Assembly: GCA_964439015.1 (NCBI GenBank) | Contig: CAYTMV010000005.1 | Location: 1-64,000 of the forward strand | Reading direction: 5' to 3' | Length of the DNA: 64,000 nucleotides | Source: Gemmobacter sp964439015 | Lineage (GTDB): Bacteria > Pseudomonadota > Alphaproteobacteria > Rhodobacterales > Rhodobacteraceae | Shown here: piece by piece, positions 50,745 to 58,400 of the stretch | Numbering within the stretch: the stretch's first letter is position 1 | Layout: every line of letters starts with the position of its first letter | Program-made: the position numbers and the translations under genes | Notes under the pieces: model-generated | The model's input: only the letters and a program-made list of their open reading frames with translations | What the model was told of the DNA's origin: nothing | Database searches by the model: none

Positions 50745-50775
50745 GAAAAAAGGGCCGGAAAGCCGGCCCTTTTTC
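50745..50775. terminator. Bidirectional terminator between 50448 gene and argG
   Basis: AGGGCCGG and CCGGCCCT pair around a 4-base loop, with an A-run before and a T-run after. The stem can end transcription from both sides of the convergent pair. Confidence 0.88.
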
Positions 50776-50788
50776 AATTTGGGCAGTC

Positions 50789-52012
50789 TCACTTCACGCG
50801 GGCGTTGCGGGTCGCGATCAGTTTCAGACGCAGCGCGTTCAGACGGATGAAGCCTTCGGCATCCTTCTGGTCATAGGCGCCGGCGTCTTCTTCGAAGGTG
50901 ACGTGCTTCTCGCTGTAGAGCGAATGATCCGACCAGCGCGCCACGGTCCGGGCCGAGCCCTTGTAGAGTTTGACGCGGACGGTGCCGGTGACATGCTCTT
51001 GCGTCTTGTCGATCAGCGCCTGCAGCGCCTCGCGCTCGGGGCTGAACCAGAAGCCGTTATAGATCAGCTCGGCATAGCGCGGCATGATCGAGTCTTTCAG
51101 GTGGCCCGCGCCGGCGTCCAGCGTGATCTGCTCGATGCCGCGATGGGCTTCCAGCAGGATGGTGCCGCCGGGAGTCTCGTAGACGCCGCGCGATTTCATG
51201 CCGACGAAACGGTTTTCCACCAGATCAAGAATGCCGATACCATGCTTGCCGCCCAGTTCGTTCAGGCGGGTCAGGATGGTAGCGGGGCTGAGACGCTCGC
51301 CGTTGATGGCAACGGCATCGCCCTTTTCAAAGGTGATTTCTACCATCTCGGCCTCGTCCGGGGCCTGTTCCGGCGGGACGACGCGCTGCAGCACATATTC
51401 GGGGAATTCGTCAGCCGGATTTTCCAGCACGCGCCCCTCGGAGGAGGTATGCAGCAGGTTGGCATCGACCGAGAACGGCGCCTCGCCGCGCTTGTCCTTG
51501 GCGATCGGGATCTGGTTCGCCTCGGCAAACTCCAGCAGCTTGGTGCGCGAGGTCAGATCCCACAGGCGCCAGGGCGCGATGACCTTGATCGACGGGGCGA
51601 GGGCGGCCACGCCCAGCTCGAAACGAACCTGGTCATTGCCCTTTCCGGTCGCGCCATGGGCGACGGCATCGGCGCCGGTCGCCTCGGCGATGCGCACCAG
51701 ATACTGCGAGATCAGCGGCCGCGCGATCGAAGTGCCCAGCAGATACAGCCCCTCATAGAGGGCATTGGCGCGGAACATCGGGAACACGAAGTCGCGCACG
51801 AACTCCTCGCGCAGGTCGACGATGTGGATGTTCTCTTCCTTGATGCCCAGCATCAGGGCCTTCTGGCGGGCGGGCTCCAGCTCTTCGCCTTGGCCGAGAT
51901 CGGCGGTGAAGGTCACCACCTCGCAGCCGTATTCGGTTTGCAGCCATTTCAGGATGATCGAGGTGTCGAGACCGCCGGAATAGGCCAGCACGACTTTCTT
52001 GGGCTTCTGCAT
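50789..52012 (-). CDS. argG: Argininosuccinate synthase
   Basis: ArgG joins citrulline and aspartate with ATP in arginine synthesis. The chosen ATG has GGAG 6 bases upstream and gives 407 residues, the usual length. The P-loop-like AYSGGLDTSIIL is near residue 10, and FTADLGQGEE and THGATGKGNDQVRFE-type motifs (here AHGATGKGNDQVRFE) follow. An ATG four codons upstream lies in a leader inverted repeat and lacks a ribosome site. It is convergent with the small gene at 50448. Confidence 0.96.
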   Translation of the reverse strand: MQKPKKVVLAYSGGLDTSIILKWLQTEYGCEVVTFTADLGQGEELEPARQKALMLGIKEENIHIVDLREEFVRDFVFPMFRANALYEGLYLLGTSIARPLISQYLVRIAEATGADAVAHGATGKGNDQVRFELGVAALAPSIKVIAPWRLWDLTSRTKLLEFAEANQIPIAKDKRGEAPFSVDANLLHTSSEGRVLENPADEFPEYVLQRVVPPEQAPDEAEMVEITFEKGDAVAINGERLSPATILTRLNELGGKHGIGILDLVENRFVGMKSRGVYETPGGTILLEAHRGIEQITLDAGAGHLKDSIMPRYAELIYNGFWFSPEREALQALIDKTQEHVTGTVRVKLYKGSARTVARWSDHSLYSEKHVTFEEDAGAYDQKDAEGFIRLNALRLKLIATRNARVK

Positions 52013-52022
52013 CGGAGGCTCC

Positions 52023-52042
52023 ATCGCAATTTGGCTTGCGAT
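52023..52042. promoter_or_regulatory. Inverted repeat in the argG leader
   Basis: ATCGCAA and TTGCGAT are separated by six bases, 10 bp upstream of the argG start. It could be a repressor operator or an RNA hairpin next to the ribosome site. The binding protein is unknown. Confidence 0.45.
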
Positions 52043-52114
52043 TAAAGAGAAAACGTAGCGGGGGCAAGCGGGGGGTGGCTTGCCAAGCGGCTTGTGGGGC
52101 GGCTAACTCGGCGC

Positions 52115-53362
52115 ATGCGTGATTTTTCCCATGAAGCCACCGAGGCAACCGCCGCCCTGCGCGACCTGTTCGACCCCACACCGCTGCAGCGCAACGACCA
52201 TCTGTCGCAGCGATACGGTGCGGATATCTGGCTGAAACGCGAAGATCTTTCCCCTGTCCGCAGCTACAAGCTGCGCGGGGCCTTCACGGCGATGCAGCGC
52301 GCTTTGGCCGCGCAGCCGGATCGGCGGCATTTCGTCTGTGCCAGCGCCGGCAATCATGCGCAGGGCATGGCCTATGCCTGCCGGCATTTCGGCGCGCGCG
52401 GCACGATTTTCATGCCGGTGACGACGCCACAGCAGAAGATCGACAAGACCCGCAGTTTCGGCGGCGATGCCATCGAGATCGTGCTGACCGGCGACTACTT
52501 CGACCAGACCCTTGCCGCCGCACAGGTATTCTGCGCTGAAAAGGCTGCGCATTTTCTGGCACCCTTCGATGACGAGGATGTGATTCTCGGCCAGGCTTCG
52601 GTCGGAGTCGAGATTCTGGCGCAACTGGAGTCGCCACCGGATCTGGTGATCCTGCCGGTGGGCGGCGGTGGCCTGGCGGCCGGTGTGACGCGTTTCTTGC
52701 GCGAAAACGCTGCGTCCACCGAGTTTGCCTTTGTCGAGCCCGCGGGCGGTGTCAGTCTTGCCGCCGCGATTGCGGCCGGGCATCCGGTGACACTGCCGCG
52801 GTTGAACAGCTTTGTCGACGGCGCGGCTGTGGCGCGTATCGGTGCGCGCAACTTTGAGGCCCTGTCCTGGGTGCAGCCCCAGCAGATCCTGCAGGCACCC
52901 GAAGATCGGATTTGCATCACCATGCTGGAGATGCTGAACGTCGAAGGCATCGTTCTGGAGCCCGCGGGGGCCATGTCGGTCGATGTTCTGCCCGAGTTGT
53001 CGGACCGGATCGCCGGAAAGACCGTGGTCTGCGTCACCTCTGGCGGCAATTTCGACTTCGAGCGTCTGCCCGAGGTGAAAGAGCGGGCGCAACGCTATTC
53101 CGGCCTGAAAAAGTATTTCATCCTTCGGATGCCGCAGCGGCCTGGTGCGCTGCGCGAGTTTCTAGAAATGCTGGGACCCGATGATGACATCGCCCGGTTT
53201 GAATACTTGAAGAAATCGGCGCGGAACTTTGGTTCAGTTCTGATCGGCATTGAAACCAAGCGCGCGATGGCCTTTGCCGAGCTGCAAGACCGGATGGATG
53301 TCGCAGGTTTTGTGTGGCGCGACATCACCGGGGATGAGGCGCTGGCCGAGTTTCTGATCTGA
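52115..53362 (+). CDS. ilvA: Threonine dehydratase (short form)
   Basis: IlvA deaminates threonine to 2-oxobutyrate for isoleucine synthesis. The 415-residue protein has the PLP lysine K52 in RSYKLRGAF, the substrate loop SAGNHAQG and the phosphate-binding VGGGGLAAGV. A single ACT-like regulatory domain (about 330-415, KKYFILRMPQRPGALREFL) is present instead of the two in E. coli IlvA. The ATG giving MRDFSHEATEA was preferred over a GTG seven codons upstream. ilvD is in the same window. Confidence 0.94.
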   Translation: MRDFSHEATEATAALRDLFDPTPLQRNDHLSQRYGADIWLKREDLSPVRSYKLRGAFTAMQRALAAQPDRRHFVCASAGNHAQGMAYACRHFGARGTIFMPVTTPQQKIDKTRSFGGDAIEIVLTGDYFDQTLAAAQVFCAEKAAHFLAPFDDEDVILGQASVGVEILAQLESPPDLVILPVGGGGLAAGVTRFLRENAASTEFAFVEPAGGVSLAAAIAAGHPVTLPRLNSFVDGAAVARIGARNFEALSWVQPQQILQAPEDRICITMLEMLNVEGIVLEPAGAMSVDVLPELSDRIAGKTVVCVTSGGNFDFERLPEVKERAQRYSGLKKYFILRMPQRPGALREFLEMLGPDDDIARFEYLKKSARNFGSVLIGIETKRAMAFAELQDRMDVAGFVWRDITGDEALAEFLI

Positions 53363-53695
53363 TCAAGCCGCCGATTGGGTCAGCGCGCGCTGAAAGCTGG
53401 CCTTTGAGTCGTGATAACTTCGGGCGATGATCTTCAGGTCGATCGCGGCATCGCCGCCGCGTGCGCGCCGTTCACCATCCTGACAGTGCCCGGCCAGTTC
53501 GGCAAAGCCAAGGTTCAGCGCCGCCCCTTTCAGGGAGTGCAGATCACGCGCGATCTGGGCGGCATCGGGTTTCGTAATGTGTTCCAGTCGGTGAGCTACA
53601 TCGTCCGCCTCTTCCAGAAACAGCAGCACCACCTCGGCAAAGTCGTCCTCGCCAACCTCGGCGCGCAATTCTGCCACGCGATCCCAGTCGATCAT
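53363..53695 (-). CDS. Hpt (histidine phosphotransfer) domain protein
   Basis: This is a 110-residue stand-alone Hpt protein. The phospho-accepting His is H53 in LHSLKGAALNLGF, within the expected helix bundle. Hpt proteins relay phosphate between receivers. The neighbouring receiver-phosphatase gene (divergent, 159 bp away) is a plausible partner. Its stop shares TGATCA with the ilvA stop. It is not a ChpT, which is larger and has a degenerate ATPase domain. Confidence 0.88.
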   Translation of the reverse strand: MIDWDRVAELRAEVGEDDFAEVVLLFLEEADDVAHRLEHITKPDAAQIARDLHSLKGAALNLGFAELAGHCQDGERRARGGDAAIDLKIIARSYHDSKASFQRALTQSAA

Positions 53696-53854
53696 CCCAC
53701 ACTCCCGTCACCCGGATGGTTTGTTGTCGCCAGACTGGGCGTCGCGGTTTAACGACCGGTAACCGCTCTGCCATTCTTTCCTGAAAAGTTTATCTTTCAC
53801 TGGCAGTTAAACCTTTTCCGCCAGACAGACCCGTGGGACGTGCAGGGGTATCAA

Positions 53855-55123
53855 GTGACGGGCAAAGCGGACGAACGAGCGGTAGAGAAAGGGCTGTGGG
53901 CCAGCCGCCCGGCGCGCAAGGTGCTGGTGGTCGATGACAGCCGCGGCCAGCGCCGGATGCTGTGCCTGTCGCTGATGCGCGCCGGTTACGAGGTCGTGGA
54001 GGCGGGGTCAGGCGAAGAGGCGTTGGCCTGTTGTCGCGAGCAGATGTTCGACATCGTGATTTCCGATTGGGTGATGCCCGGCATGTCGGGCCTGGAGTTT
54101 TGCAAGGCATTCAGGGCTTTGCCTTGGGATCGCTACGGCTACTTCATCCTGCTGACCTCGAAATCCGACAGTACCGAAGTGGCGGATGGTCTGGATGGTG
54201 GGGCCGATGACTTTCTGACCAAACCCGTCGCCGCGGCCGAGTTGCGCGCCCGGCTGCGGGCTGGTGAGCGTATTCTGGGCATGCAGGAAGAGCTGGTCGA
54301 AAAGAACCGCCTGATCGGCGCCACGCTGGACGAATTGCAGAAGGTTTATGATTCGCTCGATCGCGATCTGATCGAGGCGCGCAAGCTGCAACAGACATTG
54401 CTGCGGGACCGGTATGTCGATTTTCGTCGTGCCGCGGCTTCGATCCTCTTGCGCCCCTCGGGTCATGTGGGCGGTGATCTGGTGGGTGTTTTCAGTATCA
54501 ATGAAAGGCGGATTGCGCTGTATTCCATTGATGTTTCTGGCCATGGTGTTGCTTCGGCGATGATGACGGCCCGCCTTGCGGGGCTGTTGTCAGGTGCCGC
54601 GCCCGAGCAGAACTTTGCGATGAACAACAACTGCTCCGGGCAGCGGCAGGCCTGGCCACCCGAGATGGTCGCGCACCGCTTCAACCGCATGATGCTGGAG
54701 GATCTGCAGGTTGAGCAATATTTCACCATGGTCTATGCCGAGGTTGATCTTGATACCGGCCGCACCCTTCTGGTGCAGGCCGGCCATCCACACCCGGCTG
54801 TCATGCGCGTTGGTGGCGCGATCGAGTTTCTGGGCGAGGGGGGGTTGCCGATCGGTCTGATCCCCGGTGCGCGCTATCAACGCATCGAGACCCGGCTTGC
54901 GCCCGGTGATCGCCTGTTTCTGGTCTCGGATGGGGTGACCGAGTGCCCGGACCCCTCAGGCGTCGAACTAGGTCAAGCTGGGCTGGCGCGGTTTTTGCAG
55001 GGGGCCGCCGTGCTGGACAGCCCCGCCTTGCTGGAATCCCTGGTATGGACATTGACCACCCATGCTGGTGGATCGGATTTTCCGGATGACGTCTCCGGGG
55101 TGATGTTCGACTACCGCGGCTGA
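53855..55123 (+). CDS. Response regulator with PP2C (SpoIIE/RsbU-type) phosphatase
   Basis: This 422-residue protein has a receiver (about 22-140; VLVVDDSRGQ, phospho-acceptor D71 in ISDWVMPGMSG, TSKSD, and LTKPVA). A coiled-coil linker (about 140-180) follows, then a PP2C domain with DVSGHGVASAMM and LFLVSDGVTE. Such proteins dephosphorylate anti-anti-sigma factors in partner-switching systems; RbaY of Rhodobacter capsulatus is a related example. The start is a GTG with AGGGG 7 bases upstream. A GTG at 53840 is the alternative. Confidence 0.85.
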   Translation: MTGKADERAVEKGLWASRPARKVLVVDDSRGQRRMLCLSLMRAGYEVVEAGSGEEALACCREQMFDIVISDWVMPGMSGLEFCKAFRALPWDRYGYFILLTSKSDSTEVADGLDGGADDFLTKPVAAAELRARLRAGERILGMQEELVEKNRLIGATLDELQKVYDSLDRDLIEARKLQQTLLRDRYVDFRRAAASILLRPSGHVGGDLVGVFSINERRIALYSIDVSGHGVASAMMTARLAGLLSGAAPEQNFAMNNNCSGQRQAWPPEMVAHRFNRMMLEDLQVEQYFTMVYAEVDLDTGRTLLVQAGHPHPAVMRVGGAIEFLGEGGLPIGLIPGARYQRIETRLAPGDRLFLVSDGVTECPDPSGVELGQAGLARFLQGAAVLDSPALLESLVWTLTTHAGGSDFPDDVSGVMFDYRG

Positions 55124-55560
55124 AGTGCCAGCGCGCGGGCCAGCATCGCCCGGTCCCCGGTATTTGCCAGCTGAGTCAGCGCCATGGTCGCGGGCAACCA
55201 GACTGCCTCATGCCCGGCTTCACTTGGCGGGCCGATGCGCAAGGTCGGCCGCGCCACATAGATGGTGCAGATCTTTTCCGCCCAACGCTCATATTCGGGC
55301 ATGAAGCAGAAGCGGCGATAGGTGCCCACGCGCCGCGGCGCGGTGATGTGCCAACCCGTCTCCTCATACACTTCGCGATGCAGGGCTGCCACCGGATGCT
55401 CGCCCGGATCGATACCGCCGCCCGGCAGTTGCAATTCAGGCCGCGGCGCGTGCTGAAAGGTGGCCAGCAGATCGGGGCCATCCAGCAGCACCGCATAGAC
55501 CCCTTGCCGCGGGCGATATGTTTGCCCGCGCACAACTGCTTCGCCAAATCGCCGGATCAT
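55111..55560 (-). CDS. Nudix hydrolase
   Basis: This is a 149-residue Nudix protein with the full box G-x5-E-x7-REVYEETGW in LPGGGIDPGEHPVAALHREV (continuing YEETGW). The substrate is not evident; the length and the RQGVYAVLLDGPDLLATFQH start suit a small nucleotide or nucleotide-sugar hydrolase. Its 3' end overlaps the phosphatase gene by 13 bp on the other strand. The hslO promoter starts 6 bp from its start codon. Confidence 0.88.
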   Translation of the reverse strand: MIRRFGEAVVRGQTYRPRQGVYAVLLDGPDLLATFQHAPRPELQLPGGGIDPGEHPVAALHREVYEETGWHITAPRRVGTYRRFCFMPEYERWAEKICTIYVARPTLRIGPPSEAGHEAVWLPATMALTQLANTGDRAMLARALALQPR

Positions 55561-55565
55561 CGCCC

Positions 55566-55594
55566 TTGGACCCTGTTCTTGCTGCGCCTATATA
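55566..55594 (+). promoter_or_regulatory. Promoter of hslO
   Basis: TTGGAC (55566-55571), a 17-bp spacer and TATATA (55589-55594) form a good vegetative-type promoter. Transcription would begin near 55601, which rules out the ATG at 55603 and supports the hslO start at 55633. Confidence 0.65.
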
Positions 55595-55632
55595 GGGGCG
55601 CTATGCCAGATATGGCGCTGACAGGAAATCCC

Positions 55633-56634
55633 ATGACCATCGGATCGCAAATTGCCTGGGACGATACCGTCCTGCCCTTCCAGCTTGATCTGGCCGACAT
55701 TCGTGGCCGGGTGGCGCGGCTTGACGGCGTGTTGGACCAGGTCTTGAAGCAGCACGATTATCCGCCGCAGATCGAGGCGCTGGTCTGTGAGGCCGCGCTT
55801 TTGACCGCGTTGATCGGCCAGACCATGAAGCTGCGCTGGCGGCTGTCGCTGCAAATCCGCGGCACCGGTCCGGTCAAGATGGTGGCAACCGACTATTACG
55901 CTCCGGCCGAGCCGGGGGCACCGGCCCGCCTGCGCGCCTATGCCTCCTTTGAGGCGGAGGAGCTGGTGGCGGGCGCGCGCCCATTCGACCTTCTGGGGCA
56001 GGGCTACTTTGTCATCGTCATCGATCAGGGGCAGGGCATGGTGCCCTATCAGGGTATCACGCCGCTGACGGGCGACTCGCTTTCTGCCTGTGCAGAGACG
56101 TATTTTGCGCAGTCTGAACAGTTGCCGACCCGCTTTGCCCTGACTTATGGGTGCAGCCAGCAGCCTGGCGCGGCTCTGCACTGGCGTGCGGGTGGGGTGA
56201 TGATCCAACACATGCCAAAGGCCTCGCCTTTCGTGGCCAAGGATGCGGGATCGGGTGAAGGCGGCCTGTTGCAGGCCCGTGACATCGTCGATGGCGCCGA
56301 TGGAGAAAACTGGGCGCGAGCCAATCTGCTGTTGGACACGGTCGAAGAGCTTGAGCTGATCGGCCCGCTGGTGGCCCCCACAGAACTGCTGGTGCGCCTG
56401 TTCCACGAAGAACAGCCGCGGATCTTTGATGCGCAACTGGTGCGCTTTGGCTGCACCTGTTCGGCCGAGAAGGTCGAGGCGGCGATGTCGATCTATTCAG
56501 CCAAGGACATCCGCCACATGACCAATCCGGAGGGGATCGTGACCGCCGACTGTCAGTTCTGCGGGGCGCATTATGAATTTGACCCAAAGACGCTGGGGTT
56601 CGAGGCCGAAAAGGCGGGCGGGGATGACGGTTGA
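55633..56634 (+). CDS. hslO: Redox-activated chaperone Hsp33
   Basis: Hsp33 is activated by oxidation and protects proteins from aggregation. The 333-residue protein ends with the zinc-binding redox switch: CTC in FGCTCSAEKVE and CQFC in VTADCQFCGAHYEF. The core has MKLRWRLSLQIRGTGP and GQGMVPYQGITPL. AGGAAA lies about 5 bases before the ATG. The promoter just upstream also favours this start over MPDMAL at 55603. It overlaps the following Nudix gene by 11 bp. Confidence 0.94.
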   Translation: MTIGSQIAWDDTVLPFQLDLADIRGRVARLDGVLDQVLKQHDYPPQIEALVCEAALLTALIGQTMKLRWRLSLQIRGTGPVKMVATDYYAPAEPGAPARLRAYASFEAEELVAGARPFDLLGQGYFVIVIDQGQGMVPYQGITPLTGDSLSACAETYFAQSEQLPTRFALTYGCSQQPGAALHWRAGGVMIQHMPKASPFVAKDAGSGEGGLLQARDIVDGADGENWARANLLLDTVEELELIGPLVAPTELLVRLFHEEQPRIFDAQLVRFGCTCSAEKVEAAMSIYSAKDIRHMTNPEGIVTADCQFCGAHYEFDPKTLGFEAEKAGGDDG

Positions 56635-57211
56635 GTCCCTGCGGCAAGCCCTGCAGCGTCCCGGTCGGGCCAGCTCGGACCTCGACCTGAATGTTGGGCA
56701 ATGGCAGAGCCAGGGTCCGGCCTTGCTGCCGGCCGCTGTGCTGTTAGCCGTTTGTGAGCGGCCTTCTGGGCCGTCGGTGTTGCTGACCAAGCGCGCCTCG
56801 GGTCTGCAACATCATCCCGGCCAGATTGCCCTGCCGGGTGGTAAGATCGACGCAACTGACGCCACGCCCGAGGCTGCGGCGCTGCGCGAATCGCATGAAG
56901 AGGTAGGGCTTTCCTCAGATCGCGTGACGATTCTGGGCCGTTTGCCTGCGCATGAAACCGTCACCGGTTTTTCGATCACCCCGGTTCTGGGGCATGTCAG
57001 AGACGATTTCTCCCCTCTGATAGAGGCTGGAGAGGTGGACGAGGCTTTTTTCGTGCCGCTGGCTCATCTGGCGGACCCTGGCCGGTATCGCATTGAACAG
57101 CGGCTTTGGCGCGGGGCGTGGCGGCGCTATTACTGTGCGCCTTGGGGCCCTTATTATGTTTGGGGCGCCACAGCGCGGATCTTGCGCGGTTTGGCGGAGC
57201 GTCTTGCATGA
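56624..57211 (+). CDS. Nudix CoA pyrophosphatase-like protein
   Basis: This is a 195-residue Nudix hydrolase with the CoA-type signature LLTKRASGLQHHPGQIALPGGK immediately before the box (split around residue 68), then AALRESHEEVGL. CoA pyrophosphatases (NudL/YeaB) split CoA to phosphopantetheine and 3',5'-ADP. Overlaps with hslO (11 bp) and the CCA-type gene (4 bp) show one operon. Confidence 0.9.
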   Translation: MTVESLRQALQRPGRASSDLDLNVGQWQSQGPALLPAAVLLAVCERPSGPSVLLTKRASGLQHHPGQIALPGGKIDATDATPEAAALRESHEEVGLSSDRVTILGRLPAHETVTGFSITPVLGHVRDDFSPLIEAGEVDEAFFVPLAHLADPGRYRIEQRLWRGAWRRYYCAPWGPYYVWGATARILRGLAERLA

Positions 57212-58347
57212 GGGTCGCCGGAGAGTGGATCGAAAATACCGCAACACAGGCGGTCTGCGCAGCGTTGACTTCCGCCGGCTGGCAGGCGCTTTTTGTTGGC
57301 GGTTGCGTCCGCAATGCGGCGCTGGGCCTAGCGGTCAACGATATCGACATTGCCACGGATGCGGTGCCGGAAACCGTGACTATTCTGGCAGAAAATGCCG
57401 GTTTCAAGGTGGTTCCGACCGGCATCGACCATGGCACTGTCACGGTGATCGCCGGTGGCATGCCGCATGAGGTGACAACCTTCCGCCGGGATATTGAGAC
57501 GGACGGGCGGCGGGCCGTTGTGGCGTTTACCACCGCCTTGTACGACGACGCGGCGCGGCGTGATTTCACCATGAATGCCCTTTACGCCCGCCCCGATGGC
57601 ACCGTCGTCGACCCGCTTGGGGGGCTGGACGATCTGCTGCGCCGTCGTTTGCGCTTTGTGGGCCATCCCGAGGACCGCATCCGTGAGGATTATCTGCGCA
57701 TTCTGCGGTTCTTCCGGTTTACCGCCATTTATGGCGACCCATCGCTTGGGATGGATGCAGACGGGCTGGCGGCCTGTGCGGACCTTTCAGCCGGAATAGA
57801 GACGCTTTCCGCTGAACGCATCGGCGCCGAGATGCGCAAATTGCTCGCTGCGGTGGACCCCGCACCCGCGATGGCGGCGATGCAGATGGCCGGGGTGCTG
57901 GCGCGCGTTTTGCCCGGTGGCGAAACCCGCGCCCTTGCGCCCCTGGTTTATCTGGAGGCGGGCGCAAAACCTCATTGGCTGCGCCGGCTGGCGGTTCTGG
58001 GAGGCGAGGATGTCACGGACCGCTGGCGGCTGTCGCGGGCAGAATCCCGTGATTTGTGCCGGATCAGAGACGCATTTGCCACTATGGCAAGCCCTGCGGT
58101 TCTGGGGTGGCGCTTGGGCCCGGACCTAGCTGCTGACGCCGTTCTGGCCCGAGCCGCCATGCTGGAAACGCAGCCGCCGTTGGGTTGGCGCGCTGAGTTG
58201 CATCGAGGTGCGAGCGCCCATTTTCCCGTCAAGGCCGCCGATCTGCCGGGCCTCTCTGGCGCCGCGCTGGGCGCGCAGTTGAAGGCCCTCGAACAGCGTT
58301 GGTGCGACTCGGACCTCACGCTGACACGCGCCGAGTTGCTGGGCTGA
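57208..58347 (+). CDS. CCA-adding-type tRNA nucleotidyltransferase
   Basis: This is a class II tRNA nucleotidyltransferase / poly(A) polymerase family enzyme of 379 residues. The active site shows FVGGCVRNAALG, DIDIATDA (catalytic Asp pair), the RRDFTMNAL motif and DYLRILRFFRF. It repairs or adds 3'-CCA on tRNA in the usual case. The one tRNA seen here encodes its own CCA, so a repair role fits. There is no C-terminal HD domain. It overlaps the Nudix gene by 4 bp. Confidence 0.9.
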   Translation: MRVAGEWIENTATQAVCAALTSAGWQALFVGGCVRNAALGLAVNDIDIATDAVPETVTILAENAGFKVVPTGIDHGTVTVIAGGMPHEVTTFRRDIETDGRRAVVAFTTALYDDAARRDFTMNALYARPDGTVVDPLGGLDDLLRRRLRFVGHPEDRIREDYLRILRFFRFTAIYGDPSLGMDADGLAACADLSAGIETLSAERIGAEMRKLLAAVDPAPAMAAMQMAGVLARVLPGGETRALAPLVYLEAGAKPHWLRRLAVLGGEDVTDRWRLSRAESRDLCRIRDAFATMASPAVLGWRLGPDLAADAVLARAAMLETQPPLGWRAELHRGASAHFPVKAADLPGLSGAALGAQLKALEQRWCDSDLTLTRAELLG

Positions 58348-58400
58348 GGTTTCCCTCCGCGACGGTCCGGCCTATATCTGGACACTGCGAGGTTTTCTCC

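Noticed and set aside
53749..53763. CtrA box upstream of the receiver-phosphatase gene
   Set aside because: Only one half site is exact and the spacing is off; mentioned as weak support but not called as a feature.
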